Assembly (NCBI RefSeq): GCF_030408735.1
Contig: NZ_CP047204.1
Span: forward strand, 1,612,001 to 1,676,000
Direction: 5' to 3'
Length of the DNA stretch: 64,000 nt
From: Corynebacterium faecale
GTDB taxonomy: Bacteria > Actinomycetota > Actinomycetes > Mycobacteriales > Mycobacteriaceae
Position 1 is the first letter of the stretch. Each line of letters opens with the position of its first letter. This document shows, one piece after another, positions 56,207 to 64,000 of the stretch. Below the pieces are notes generated by a model. The model was not told where the DNA came from. It saw only the letters and a program-made list of their open reading frames with translations, and ran no database searches. Position numbers and translations under genes: made by a program.

Positions 56207-57544
56207 CTATGCAATGACGGGCATCCCGTTGTCACAGGTGACCCTGCCACGGAGAATGGTGTGGGAGACCTTTGCCCCGAATTCCATCCCTTCAAATGGG
56301 GTGTTCGAGGCCTTGGAGGCAAAATCCTCCCCATGTGCGGTCCAGCTCTGGCCAGGATCCACGATGGTGAGGTTGGCTGGCTCCCCGACTGCGATCGGAC
56401 GACCATGACCGGGAAGGCGGGTGATCTCCGCGGGGCGCTCACTCATCACCTTCGCCACAAAGCGCCAGTCAGCGAGTCCGGAGGCCACAAAGGTGTCGGC
56501 GATGATGGACAGAGACGTCTCCAGACCGAGCATGCCCGGCTTGGCGTTCTCAAACTCACAGCACTTATCTTCGGAGCCATGTGGGGCGTGATCGGTGGCC
56601 ACCACGTCGAGGGTGCCATCAAGCAGCGCCTCACGTAGGGCGATCGTGTCGCGCTCCTCGCGCAGTGGCGGGTTGACGCGGTTGACGCCGTCATAGGTTT
56701 CCAGACGCTCATCGGTGAGAATGAGGTGATGCGGGGTGACCTCTGCGGTGATGGGAATGCCCTGCCCCTTGGCCCAACGGAGCAGCTCGATGGTGCCCTC
56801 GGTGGAGGCATGGCAGATGTGGACACGGTTGCCGTAGTCGCGGGCCAGGATGGCATCCCGGACCACGATGGACTCCTCAGCCACCCGTGGCCAGCCACGC
56901 AATCCCAGGCGGGCGGCGTTCTCACCCTCATGGGCACTGGCACCCTCTGTCATCCGGTGGTCCTCGCAGTGCTGAGCGATCAGGACATCCATGCCCTTGG
57001 CGTATTCGAGGGCCCGTCGCATCACCTGGGGATCATTGACGCATTTGCCATCATCGGAGAACATGCGGACCCGGGCCTCGGAACGGGCCATCATGCCGAA
57101 CTCGGTGAGCTCCCTGCCCTCCAGGCCCTTCGTGATGGAGCCGACCGGGTGGACGTCGCAAAGCCCGACGTTCTGACCCTTGAACCAAACGCCCTCGGCG
57201 ATCAGCGGCTGGTCCATCACCGGAGTGGTGTTCGCCATGGTGAACACGGCTGTGAAGCCGCCCTTGGCTGCGGCAGCCGAACCGGTGGCGATGGTCTCGG
57301 TATCTTCGCGGCCGGGTTCCCGCAGGTGGACGTGCATATCAACAAAGCCCGGCAGCAGGACGCCCCCGTTGCCGTCGATGGTTCGGTCATAGTCCCCGGA
57401 GGCATCCAATGCCTCGATCACACCATCGCGGACCAACACACTGGTCGGTTCGCCTTCACCGTAGACACGGACATTGGTGATGAGCAGGGTGCCCGATTCC
57501 ACTGGCGCAAGCGCTCCGGTCTCGGGGTAGTCATGAGCGGTCAT
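56207..57544 (-). CDS. pyrC: Dihydroorotase (class I)
   Basis: Cyclises carbamoyl aspartate. The 445-aa amidohydrolase has the metal motif [37 protein letters not shown] and [16 protein letters not shown]. The length suits class I enzymes. Third gene of the pyr operon; its TAG stop is part of a TAGAAT hexamer that may serve carA. Confidence 0.95.
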   Translation of the reverse strand: MTAHDYPETGALAPVESGTLLITNVRVYGEGEPTSVLVRDGVIEALDASGDYDRTIDGNGGVLLPGFVDMHVHLREPGREDTETIATGSAAAAKGGFTAVFTMANTTPVMDQPLIAEGVWFKGQNVGLCDVHPVGSITKGLEGRELTEFGMMARSEARVRMFSDDGKCVNDPQVMRRALEYAKGMDVLIAQHCEDHRMTEGASAHEGENAARLGLRGWPRVAEESIVVRDAILARDYGNRVHICHASTEGTIELLRWAKGQGIPITAEVTPHHLILTDERLETYDGVNRVNPPLREERDTIALREALLDGTLDVVATDHAPHGSEDKCCEFENAKPGMLGLETSLSIIADTFVASGLADWRFVAKVMSERPAEITRLPGHGRPIAVGEPANLTIVDPGQSWTAHGEDFASKASNTPFEGMEFGAKVSHTILRGRVTCDNGMPVIA

Positions 57545-57564
57545 TGAAGAGGTTTCCTTACATC

Positions 57565-57606
57565 GGCCAGCAGTGCCAGCCGTAACTCAGGCCGGCAGCG
57601 CCAGCC
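57565..57606. repeat. Two imperfect 17-bp direct repeats in the pyrB-pyrC gap
   Basis: GGCCAGCAGTGCCAGCC (57565-57581) and GGCCGGCAGCGCCAGCC (57590-57606) differ at two positions and fill most of the 75-bp gap. They can also fold into GGC/GCC-rich hairpins. No known function. Confidence 0.6.
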
Positions 57607-57619
57607 ATACTGACGAACG

Positions 57620-58558
57620 TTAAATGGTGGCGTCGGAACCTGCGACGAGTGCGAACAGCACCGCCATGCGGAGGTGCACACCATTATTCACCTGCTGCAA
57701 AACAGCAGTACGTGGGGCATCAGCCACACCGAAGTTGATCTCCATGCCCCGCAGCATCGGGCCTGGGTGCATGATGATCGCAGAATCCTTGAGGCTTGCT
57801 TCCCTGGCCTTGCTCATCCCGTAGAGGGTGGCGTATTCGCGATGAGAGGGGAAGAATCCACCCTTCATGCGTTCCTGCTGGACACGCAGCATCATGACGA
57901 CATCCGCGTCGTAGATCTCCGCATCCATGTCATAGGAGGTGCGCACCGGCCAGTTCTCCACACCATGGGGAAGCAGCGTCGGTGGTGCCACGAGCACTAC
58001 CTCAGCGCCCAGCTTGGACAGCAGATCCACATTGGAGCGCACCACCCGGGAATGTAGGACATCGCCGACGATGACGACCTTGCGGCCCTCAATGCCACCG
58101 AGACGCTGACGGATGGTGAGGGCATCCAGAAGTGCCTGTGTCGGATGCTGGTGGGAACCATCTCCGGCGTTGATCACGCTGGGGCCGACCCCACCCGGTG
58201 CCACATAGTGTGCCAGTTGCTGAGCCGCACCGGAGGAGGGATGACGCATGATGATGGCATCCGCACCGATGGCCGACAGTGTCAGTCCCGTGTCCTTGAG
58301 GGACTCACCCTTCTTCACGCTCGAAGAGGACGCGGAGATGTTGATGACATCCGCGCTCATCCACTTACCTGCGGTCTCGAATGATGAACGGGTACGTGTG
58401 GAGTTCTCGTAAAAGAGGGTGAAGATGGTCCGCCCACGCAGTGTGGGCAGCTTCTTCACCTCACGTCCCTCCAACACCTCCTTGAAACGATCGGCCTCAT
58501 CGAGAAGGCCGGTGATCTCATCGCGGGACATATCCGCAATTGAGAGGAGGTGCTTCAT
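57620..58558 (-). CDS. pyrB: Aspartate carbamoyltransferase catalytic subunit
   Basis: Joins carbamoyl phosphate and aspartate. The 312-aa product has the carbamoyl-phosphate site [13 protein letters not shown], the HPTQALLDA segment and [16 protein letters not shown] 58558 follows AAGGAG and overlaps the pyrR stop (TGATG), so it is coupled to the regulator. No regulatory subunit gene (pyrI) is present here. Confidence 0.96.
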   Translation of the reverse strand: MKHLLSIADMSRDEITGLLDEADRFKEVLEGREVKKLPTLRGRTIFTLFYENSTRTRSSFETAGKWMSADVINISASSSSVKKGESLKDTGLTLSAIGADAIIMRHPSSGAAQQLAHYVAPGGVGPSVINAGDGSHQHPTQALLDALTIRQRLGGIEGRKVVIVGDVLHSRVVRSNVDLLSKLGAEVVLVAPPTLLPHGVENWPVRTSYDMDAEIYDADVVMMLRVQQERMKGGFFPSHREYATLYGMSKAREASLKDSAIIMHPGPMLRGMEINFGVADAPRTAVLQQVNNGVHLRMAVLFALVAGSDATI

Positions 58559-59136
58559 CACTGGTCTCCTTCGGGTTCTTCCCTGGTGAGGGTGACCGCA
58601 TCCCTGCCATCAATCTCACTGAGCAGAACCGTGACATCCTCTGCGCGTGCCGTGGGGATGTTCTTACCCACATAGTCAGCGCGGATCGGCAGCTGTCGGT
58701 GACCACGGTCAACGAGGACTGCCAGCTGGATGTAGTTGGGGCGGCCCAGATCTCTCAGTGCATCGAGGGCAGCTCGGATGGTGCGTCCTGAAAACAGCAC
58801 ATCATCAACCAGAATGACGGTGGTCTTATCAATGCCACCTGCTGGGATGGACGTGGGCTTGAGCGCACGGTGTGGTTTGTTCCGGAGATCATCCCGGTAG
58901 AGGGTGATGTCAACGGCCCCGGTATCCACACGGATCCCGGAAAATTCTTCAATCTTCTCGGCCAGGCGTTCAGCCAGGGGAACTCCACCCGAAGGGATTC
59001 CCAAGAGCATGACCCTGTCCGCGCCTTCTGAATCAAGCGCGGTCTTTTCAATAATCTGGTGCGCGATGCGTGCAACGGTACGGCTGACGTCGTCTCCATC
59101 AAGGAGTTCGACCACAGTGGTGTTTCGTTCGCTCAT
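58558..59136 (-). CDS. pyrR: PyrR bifunctional regulator / uracil phosphoribosyltransferase
   Basis: UMP-responsive RNA-binding regulator of pyr genes with weak UPRTase activity. The 192-aa protein has [17 protein letters not shown] and the PRPP-binding [18 protein letters not shown]. The ATG follows a near-perfect AAGGAGG. First gene of the pyr operon, with a PyrR-type hairpin directly upstream. Confidence 0.95.
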   Translation of the reverse strand: MSERNTTVVELLDGDDVSRTVARIAHQIIEKTALDSEGADRVMLLGIPSGGVPLAERLAEKIEEFSGIRVDTGAVDITLYRDDLRNKPHRALKPTSIPAGGIDKTTVILVDDVLFSGRTIRAALDALRDLGRPNYIQLAVLVDRGHRQLPIRADYVGKNIPTARAEDVTVLLSEIDGRDAVTLTREEPEGDQ

Positions 59137-59141
59137 CGTGA

Positions 59142-59166
59142 CCTCCTTCTCCGCCTCTCTGTGCGG
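59142..59166 (-). promoter_or_regulatory. PyrR-binding-loop-like hairpin next to the pyrR ribosome site
   Basis: On the minus strand CCGC-ACAGAGAG-GCGG (59166-59151) forms a small hairpin whose loop and right flank, CAGAGAGGC, fit the NGNGAGGY core of the PyrR-binding consensus. The AAGGAGG ribosome site (59148-59142) starts two bases later, so PyrR-UMP binding could block translation. Confidence 0.6.
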
Positions 59167-59358
59167 TCCGTTAAAGGATGTCTTAAATTGCAGTCCATCA
59201 TGGCACCCAATTTTCTCGGAGCTGACTATGCTCTAAGAGAGTGCCACTTTGACGCTGAGAATGTTACCTCATCAACGCCCTAAGTGTTACATGTGAACAT
59301 CAACTAGACACCCGGTTACCCCACCCGGGAAACATTCTGCCGACTTGGAGAAGCCCCT

Positions 59359-60879
59359 GTGAGTCTGACCACCAGCCATTTTATTCCTTTTCCCATCGAA
59401 GAGGTCTGGGATTGGCATACGCGGAAGGGTGCGGTTGCCCGACTCACACCTCCTTTCGTCCCGATGACCCCCATCTCCCAGGCAGAACGCCTTTCCGATG
59501 GCACCACAATCTTCAGCCTCCCCGCGGGGCTGAAATGGGTGGCCCGCCACGATCTCTCCGGTTATTTCAACGGAAGCCGGTTCACAGACGTGTGTACCTC
59601 CGCCCCGATGAAGGCCCTGTCCAACTGGCGTCATGTCCATAACTTCGTCGAGCAGGACAAGGGCACGCTGATCACTGACTCGGTGACCACCCGCCTGCCC
59701 GGTGCCACCTTGACGGGCATGTTCGCCTACCGCCAGCACCAGCTGCTCGAGGACATGCAGGCATTGCACCGGTTCAAGCAGATCGCCCACGACTCCCCTC
59801 TCACCATCGCCATGACCGGCTCACGCGGTCTCGTGGGCCGGGCCCTCACCGCCCAGCTGCAGACAGGCGGACACACGGTGATCCAGCTGGTCCGGGGTGC
59901 ACCGAAGCCCGGCCAACGCCGCTGGAACCCTTCCGACCCCGCGGCTGATCTCCTCGACGGCGTGGATGTGCTCGTGCATCTGGCCGGCGAACCCATCTTC
60001 GGCCGTTTCAATGATGGCCACAAGGATGCGATCCGAAACTCCAGGGTGGAACCGACCCGGGCGCTGGCACAGCTTGTCGCCTCATCCCCCACCTGCACCG
60101 CACTGATTTCTGCCTCCGCCATCGGCTTCTATGGACACGATCGCGGCGATGAGGAACTTTCCGAGGATTCCCCCACCGGCGATGGTTTCCTCGCCGATGT
60201 GGTCAGGGAGTGGGAAGAGGCCACCTCACCGGCCACAAACGGGGGGAAGCGTGTGGCGATGATCCGCACGGGAGTCGCGCTGAGCGGGCGTGGTGGCATG
60301 CTCCCCGTGCTCAGGACGCTCTTCTCCACCGGTCTGGGCGGTCAGTTCGGCGATGGTTCCAACTGGTTCAGCTGGATCGCCCTGGACGACCTCACCGACA
60401 TCTATTACCGGGCGATCATCGACGGCGGGGTCTCCGGCCCCGTCAACGCCACAGCCCCCAACCCGGTGACCAACGAGGAGATGACCAAGGTTTTAGCCTC
60501 CCAGCTGCACCGCCCCGCATTCATTCAGATTCCCACACTGGGCCCCAAGATCATTCTGGGAACTCAGGGAGCTGAGGAACTGGCGTTGGCGAACCAACGC
60601 GTGCTCCCCGCCGCGCTGACCGAGCTGGGCCACGTGTTCCGGTATGCCACCATCGACGCGGCCATAGCCCACGAGCTGGGTGGCGAAGAGCTTGCCGACG
60701 CCGCGATGACCCGTCAGCAGGCAGCCATGGAAGCCGCTGAGAAGAAACAGATGCGAGTCTCCATGAAAGAGGCGAAACGCGCGGCCAAGGCTGAATCCAA
60801 GGACACCCCCGATCCCGCAGAGGTAGAGGAAACCATCCGCACGTCGATCCTCAACTTCCGACGCAGACGCAACGGCTAG
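59359..60879 (+). CDS. SRPBCC-SDR fusion protein (TIGR01777 epimerase family)
   Basis: A 506-aa two-domain protein. Residues about 1-140 are SRPBCC/START-like (FIPFPIEEVWDWHTRKGA). Residues about 150-440 are a TIGR01777-type NAD-dependent epimerase (AMTGSRGLVGRALTAQLQ, LVHLAGEPI, ISASAIGFYG, a C-terminal DUF1731-like part). A basic, coiled tail of about 60 residues (EKKQMRVSMKEAKRAAKAES) closes it. The substrate is unknown. The GTG start follows TTGGAG. It is divergent from pyrR. Confidence 0.83.
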   Translation: MSLTTSHFIPFPIEEVWDWHTRKGAVARLTPPFVPMTPISQAERLSDGTTIFSLPAGLKWVARHDLSGYFNGSRFTDVCTSAPMKALSNWRHVHNFVEQDKGTLITDSVTTRLPGATLTGMFAYRQHQLLEDMQALHRFKQIAHDSPLTIAMTGSRGLVGRALTAQLQTGGHTVIQLVRGAPKPGQRRWNPSDPAADLLDGVDVLVHLAGEPIFGRFNDGHKDAIRNSRVEPTRALAQLVASSPTCTALISASAIGFYGHDRGDEELSEDSPTGDGFLADVVREWEEATSPATNGGKRVAMIRTGVALSGRGGMLPVLRTLFSTGLGGQFGDGSNWFSWIALDDLTDIYYRAIIDGGVSGPVNATAPNPVTNEEMTKVLASQLHRPAFIQIPTLGPKIILGTQGAEELALANQRVLPAALTELGHVFRYATIDAAIAHELGGEELADAAMTRQQAAMEAAEKKQMRVSMKEAKRAAKAESKDTPDPAEVEETIRTSILNFRRRRNG

Positions 60880-60944
60880 TCCTCTGCGTCGGTATGGTGG
60901 ATGGCTGTAGAAAAATCCATTCCAGTTAGGACACAGATTCACCA

Positions 60945-61415
60945 GTGACTGCAGCCAACTCACCCCATGACATCAAGGCTTTCAGCCTTGACGCCGTGGC
61001 TGGGATTCTCAGCGATGAGAATCTCGACTACCGCGTAGAACAACTCGACGGCACCGACGTCATCCGCACAGGTTTCATCAACGCGGCCATCAGCTTCGTC
61101 GAGATCGACGGCGGGCTCACCATGGAAGCCATGTGGCGCGGTGCCCCCAGCACCGAGAACGCTTCCCTCGTGCTGGCGGCGGTCAATGAATGGAACCTCA
61201 CCCAGTTCACCCCCACCCTGAGGTTCTTCGAGCTTCAGGAGAACACCCTGGCGATCAACGCACTCCGTCAGATCACCACCAGCGCGGGACTGAGCCACAA
61301 TCAGGTGGGCGCGTTCATCATGAGCTCACTCGAGGCCACCACCGCCGCCTTTGAGTGGCTCGAGCAGCAGTTCCCCGATCTTGTCACCTGGAAGGACGAC
61401 CACGTTGAGCACTAA
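60945..61415 (+). CDS. YbjN domain-containing protein A
   Basis: A 156-aa soluble protein of the YbjN/sensory-transduction-regulator-like family, often seen as chaperone-like folds. Visible features are FINAAISFVEIDGGLTMEAM, then FFELQENTLAINALRQITTSAGLS, a typical beta-strand followed by a C-terminal helix. No catalytic motif. The GTG start has only a weak AGGACA upstream. It overlaps the next gene by 11 bp, so the two are coupled. Confidence 0.72.
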   Translation: MTAANSPHDIKAFSLDAVAGILSDENLDYRVEQLDGTDVIRTGFINAAISFVEIDGGLTMEAMWRGAPSTENASLVLAAVNEWNLTQFTPTLRFFELQENTLAINALRQITTSAGLSHNQVGAFIMSSLEATTAAFEWLEQQFPDLVTWKDDHVEH

Positions 61416-61866
61416 TATCCCCGAGATCTCCCCCAAGCCCATCGCTGTCACCCTTGACCGGGTAGTCGCCATCATGAGGGAATTCGGCATCGAATTGGCC
61501 GCCCCTGCTGACCAGGGTGAGAACGCCTCAGTGGCGAGCGCAAACCTCAACGGCTATGAGGTGATGTTCGCTCTCCTGGATTCCGTGCTCATCGTGCGCG
61601 CAGATAAACAGACCGAGACCGCCATCGCGGACGGCGATCCCCGCTGGCACCTGGCCTGCAATCAGGTCAACTGCTTCAACTTCGCTGCCAAGGCAGTGGT
61701 GATGGATCGCACCGAAAAGGCAGTGGTCCGTTCAGAGAAGGACATCCCCACCGCCGCCGGGCTCAATGACATTCAGCTCTCTGCCATGCTGAAGAACGCC
61801 ATCGACCATATCCTGGCCATCCAGGATTCTGTGGAGAAGGCCGCCGAGGAATTCACCATCGGATAA
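61405..61866 (+). CDS. YbjN domain-containing protein B
   Basis: A 153-aa protein with the same kind of fold: a short N-terminal helix (LDRVVAIMREFGIEL), central strands (YEVMFALLDSVLIVRADK, LACNQVNCFNFAAKAVVM) and a C-terminal helix. I start it at TTG 61405, eight or nine nt after GGAAGG; the frame extends to 61351 inside the previous gene. Function unknown. The adjacent position and coupling to protein A suggest a pair. Confidence 0.7.
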   Translation: MSTNIPEISPKPIAVTLDRVVAIMREFGIELAAPADQGENASVASANLNGYEVMFALLDSVLIVRADKQTETAIADGDPRWHLACNQVNCFNFAAKAVVMDRTEKAVVRSEKDIPTAAGLNDIQLSAMLKNAIDHILAIQDSVEKAAEEFTIG

Positions 61867-61891
61867 GGCTTTTCCACATCTGGCAACACTG

Positions 61892-61925
61892 AAAAAAGGG
61901 CACCTCCATGCAGGAGGTGCCCTTT
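61892..61925. terminator. Terminator shared by the ybjN pair and nusB (convergent)
   Basis: A perfect 13-bp stem (61895-61907 with 61913-61925) and a 5-nt loop. On the minus strand it is followed by TTTTTTC, a strong terminator for nusB; on the plus strand the T-rich arm CCCTTTCTC gives weaker termination. Confidence 0.9.
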
Positions 61926-61942
61926 CTCAGTATGTCGAGACT

Positions 61943-62521
61943 TTAAGCGCGGTCGTCTTCCAGGGAGTCATCCCATGGGGCGACCGGGGTGTCCTCATCG
62001 TCTGAAGGATCACCTGGGTTCTGCGATTCGACAGCGGCCTTGCCGTTGGGATTGCTGGCACGCTCACGCAGCTCATCAATCCGATTGGCCATGCCGTCCA
62101 GAGTGGCGTTGATATACGCGCTGGCGTTGTCCGTTGAGTACTGCGAAGCGATCTCCACAGCCTCCACCACCGCAGTGGTGACAGGAACATCAGGGTTGTA
62201 GATCATCTCCCAGCAGGCGACGCGCAGCACTGCACGGTCGACTGAGGGGAGTCGGTCAAGAACCCAGGTATCAGCAATGTGCTCAGAGAGGAGAGCATCA
62301 ATGGTGTCGAGTTCGATGGCGACACCATTGATGATGGCCTCGGTGTATTCAGCAACCGGGGCCACGACCGGTTCGATCGCCTTGGACAGCGTATGGCGGT
62401 CTTCGATGATCGCTACCGGATCCACATCGCGGGATTCCGCTTCGAAGAGGATATCCACGGCACGGCGGCGTGCCTTGTAGCGGGATCCATGGCGTTTGTA
62501 GCCTTGTCGACTCTCACTCAC
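61943..62521 (-). CDS. nusB: Transcription antitermination factor NusB
   Basis: RNA-binding factor of the rRNA antitermination complex. The 192-aa product has the basic N-terminus KRHGSRYKARRRAVDILFEAE, then LPSVDRAVLRVACWEMIY and VVEAVEIASQYS. A C-terminal acidic tail of about 40 residues is longer than in E. coli NusB, as usual in actinobacteria. GTG start with a poor ribosome site. It follows efp. Confidence 0.94.
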   Translation of the reverse strand: MSESRQGYKRHGSRYKARRRAVDILFEAESRDVDPVAIIEDRHTLSKAIEPVVAPVAEYTEAIINGVAIELDTIDALLSEHIADTWVLDRLPSVDRAVLRVACWEMIYNPDVPVTTAVVEAVEIASQYSTDNASAYINATLDGMANRIDELRERASNPNGKAAVESQNPGDPSDDEDTPVAPWDDSLEDDRA

Positions 62522-62618
62522 GTTGAGTTCTCTTAGTTCCTGTTCAGATGTACGGCGACCAATCCGATGCCGGTGGCTGCCTGTGTGGTGGTGTTACTGG
62601 TAATTTCTCGGAGAAATC

Positions 62619-63182
62619 TTAGTTGTTGACGCGGGAAAGGTAGGAACCGTCGCGGGTATCCACCTTCAACACGTTGCCGGTCTCGATGAACAGCGGAACC
62701 TGAATCTCGGCACCGGTCTCAAGGGTGGCGGGCTTGGTGCCACCGGTGGAACGATCGCCCTGCAGGCCCGGGTCGGTGTGCTCAACGCGGAGGTCCACAG
62801 ACAGTGGCAGCTCACCGAAGAGAGCCTCGCCCTCGTGGAAGGACACCTGGACACGCATGTTCTCCAGCAGGAAGCGTCCGGCATCGCCGAAGGCATCCTG
62901 GGAGAGCTCGAACTGCTCGAAGTTCTCATCATCCATGACCACGAAGGAGTTGCCATCGTTGTACAGGTAGGTCATGTCACGGCGATCGACGGTTGCGGTT
63001 TCAACCTTGACACCGGCATTCCAGGTCTTGTCCACGGTCTTGCCGGAGACAACATCCTTGAGCTTGGTGCGCACGAAAGCCGGGCCCTTGCCTGGCTTGA
63101 CGTGCTGGAATTCTACGATCTGCTGCAGCTTGCCGTCGACCTTGAGGACGAGGCCGTTCTTGAAATCAGCGGTAGATGCCAC
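62619..63182 (-). CDS. efp: Elongation factor P
   Basis: Relieves ribosome stalling at polyproline. The 187-aa product starts [17 protein letters not shown]; the exposed loop is [17 protein letters not shown], with the usual Lys at its tip, followed by the two OB domains ending [13 protein letters not shown] 63182 follows AGGGAG; the longer frame to 63233 is unsupported. Confidence 0.96.
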   Translation of the reverse strand: MASTADFKNGLVLKVDGKLQQIVEFQHVKPGKGPAFVRTKLKDVVSGKTVDKTWNAGVKVETATVDRRDMTYLYNDGNSFVVMDDENFEQFELSQDAFGDAGRFLLENMRVQVSFHEGEALFGELPLSVDLRVEHTDPGLQGDRSTGGTKPATLETGAEIQVPLFIETGNVLKVDTRDGSYLSRVNN

Positions 63183-63286
63183 GGTTGTGATCTCCCTTGT
63201 ATATGGCGTAATTGGGTGCCCCACCCCCTTCATTGGGCATGCGAGAGCACTGTGATGATGGGTGAGGACTGATTAGCTCACCCAGA

Positions 63287-64000
63287 TTACACCACCCGGA
63301 GGTCCTTACTCACCTTGGTGATGATTTCAGGTGCTCCGGCGGTGATGATCAACGTGTCCTCGATGCGTACACCACCTCTTCCCGGCACATAGATCCCGGG
63401 TTCAATGGTGAGCGTGGAGCCCTCTTCAAGCACACCGGTGGCTGTCTTGGATGCGGATGGCGCCTCGTGCACCTCCAGGCCGATTCCATGGCCCGTGGAA
63501 TGAACGAAGTAGTCGCCGTATCCAGCGTCCTCGATGATCGCGCGGCAGGCGCGGTCGATGTCCACCAGCTGGGCTCCCGCGTAGGCGGCTTCCACGCCAG
63601 CGAGTTGGGCACGCAACACAACGTCGTAGATCTCAGTCTCAAACTCGCCGGCATCACCCATGACCAGGGTGCGGGTCATATCGGAGTTGAACCCGCGCGC
63701 GTGGGCACCGAAGTCAATGGTCACGAGGTCACCACGCTGGATGATGCGATCCCCCGCGCCATGGTGTGGCTTCGCGGAATTGGGCCCTGACGCGAGGATC
63801 GTGTCAAAGCTGGGGCGCTCCGCACCGAGCAACCGCATGCGGTATTCGAGATCAGCTGCCACCTGGCGTTCACTACGACCCTCCGCCAACTCACCCGCGG
63901 TGAGCAGATCCTCAAAGGCCTGGGATGCCAGAGCCGCAACCTCGCGAAGACGGTCGAGCTCGAAGGGATCCTTATGCAGACGGATAGCTTCGATGTTGCC
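63287..64000 (-). CDS. pepQ: M24 family Xaa-Pro aminopeptidase (C-terminal part, cut by the window edge)
   Basis: Metallopeptidase that removes residues before proline. The 238 visible codons include the catalytic domain with all five metal ligands: VTIDFGAHARGFNSDMTRT (two Asp), HSTGHGIGLEVHE (His), LTIEPGIYVPG (Glu) and GVRIEDTL (Glu). The N-terminal creatinase-type domain lies beyond the edge. It precedes efp and nusB in the same direction. Confidence 0.9.
   Translation of the reverse strand, partial: GNIEAIRLHKDPFELDRLREVAALASQAFEDLLTAGELAEGRSERQVAADLEYRMRLLGAERPSFDTILASGPNSAKPHHGAGDRIIQRGDLVTIDFGAHARGFNSDMTRTLVMGDAGEFETEIYDVVLRAQLAGVEAAYAGAQLVDIDRACRAIIEDAGYGDYFVHSTGHGIGLEVHEAPSASKTATGVLEEGSTLTIEPGIYVPGRGGVRIEDTLIITAGAPEIITKVSKDLRVV

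Noticed and set aside
62603..62617. Perfect inverted repeat ATTTCTC-G-GAGAAAT after efp
   Set aside because: A one-base loop cannot form a hairpin and no T-run follows; probably chance.

Overview
This window looks like the chromosome of a Corynebacterium species close to C. glutamicum. I infer C. efficiens or a near relative, because the gene order matches what I recall of C. glutamicum, the predicted Zwf, OpcA, Ppc and CarA are very close to the C. glutamicum proteins as I remember them, and third codon positions look GC-rich. It is almost entirely core metabolism. I see no rRNA or tRNA genes, prophage, CRISPR array or recognisable insertion sequence.

Layout. (1) 1-4666, minus: the sufR-sufB-sufD-sufC-sufS Fe-S assembly operon, with a SigM-like promoter and a palindromic operator in front of sufR. 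(2) 5003-9689, plus: mptB (cell-wall mannosyltransferase), a two-gene ABC exporter and ctaA; then qor (plus) convergent with ctaB (minus). (3) 12379-19094, plus: the pentose phosphate operon tkt-tal-zwf-opcA-pgl, with two strong intercistronic hairpins. (4) 19095-22753, minus: amt-ocd-soxA, a nitrogen-scavenging operon with two AmtR boxes. (5) 22950-29395, minus: gap-pgk-tpiA-ppc-secG, also with hairpins between genes. (6) 29909-42822, minus: def-fmt-rsmB-rpe-ribD-ribE-ribBA-ribH, a PH-domain membrane protein, uvrC-rapZ-yvcK-whiA. (7) 43149-44375, plus: a DUF222/HNH (13E12-type) endonuclease gene, the only plus-strand gene between about 19.1 and 59.1 kb. (8) 44372-59136, minus: the pyrimidine operon pyrR-pyrB-pyrC-carA-carB-pyrF, then mihF-gmk-rpoZ-coaBC-metK-priA. 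(9) 59359-61866, plus: a SRPBCC+SDR fusion (TIGR01777 type) and two YbjN-like genes. (10) 61943-64000, minus: nusB, efp and a truncated pepQ-type aminopeptidase.

The genes connect central carbon flow (pentose phosphate, lower glycolysis, anaplerosis) with nucleotide, flavin, SAM and CoA supply, protein N-terminus processing, haem A synthesis and Fe-S assembly. The most informative non-coding signals are the AmtR boxes at amt, an exact McbR box at metK, the SigM-like promoter at suf, a PyrR-binding-type hairpin touching the pyrR ribosome binding site, a set of starts without a Shine-Dalgarno sequence preceded at 7-8 nt by a TANNNT -10 element (candidate leaderless mRNAs), and long hairpins punctuating the carbon operons. 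I found no convincing undescribed multi-gene system; the candidates under findings are regulatory or single-gene oddities.
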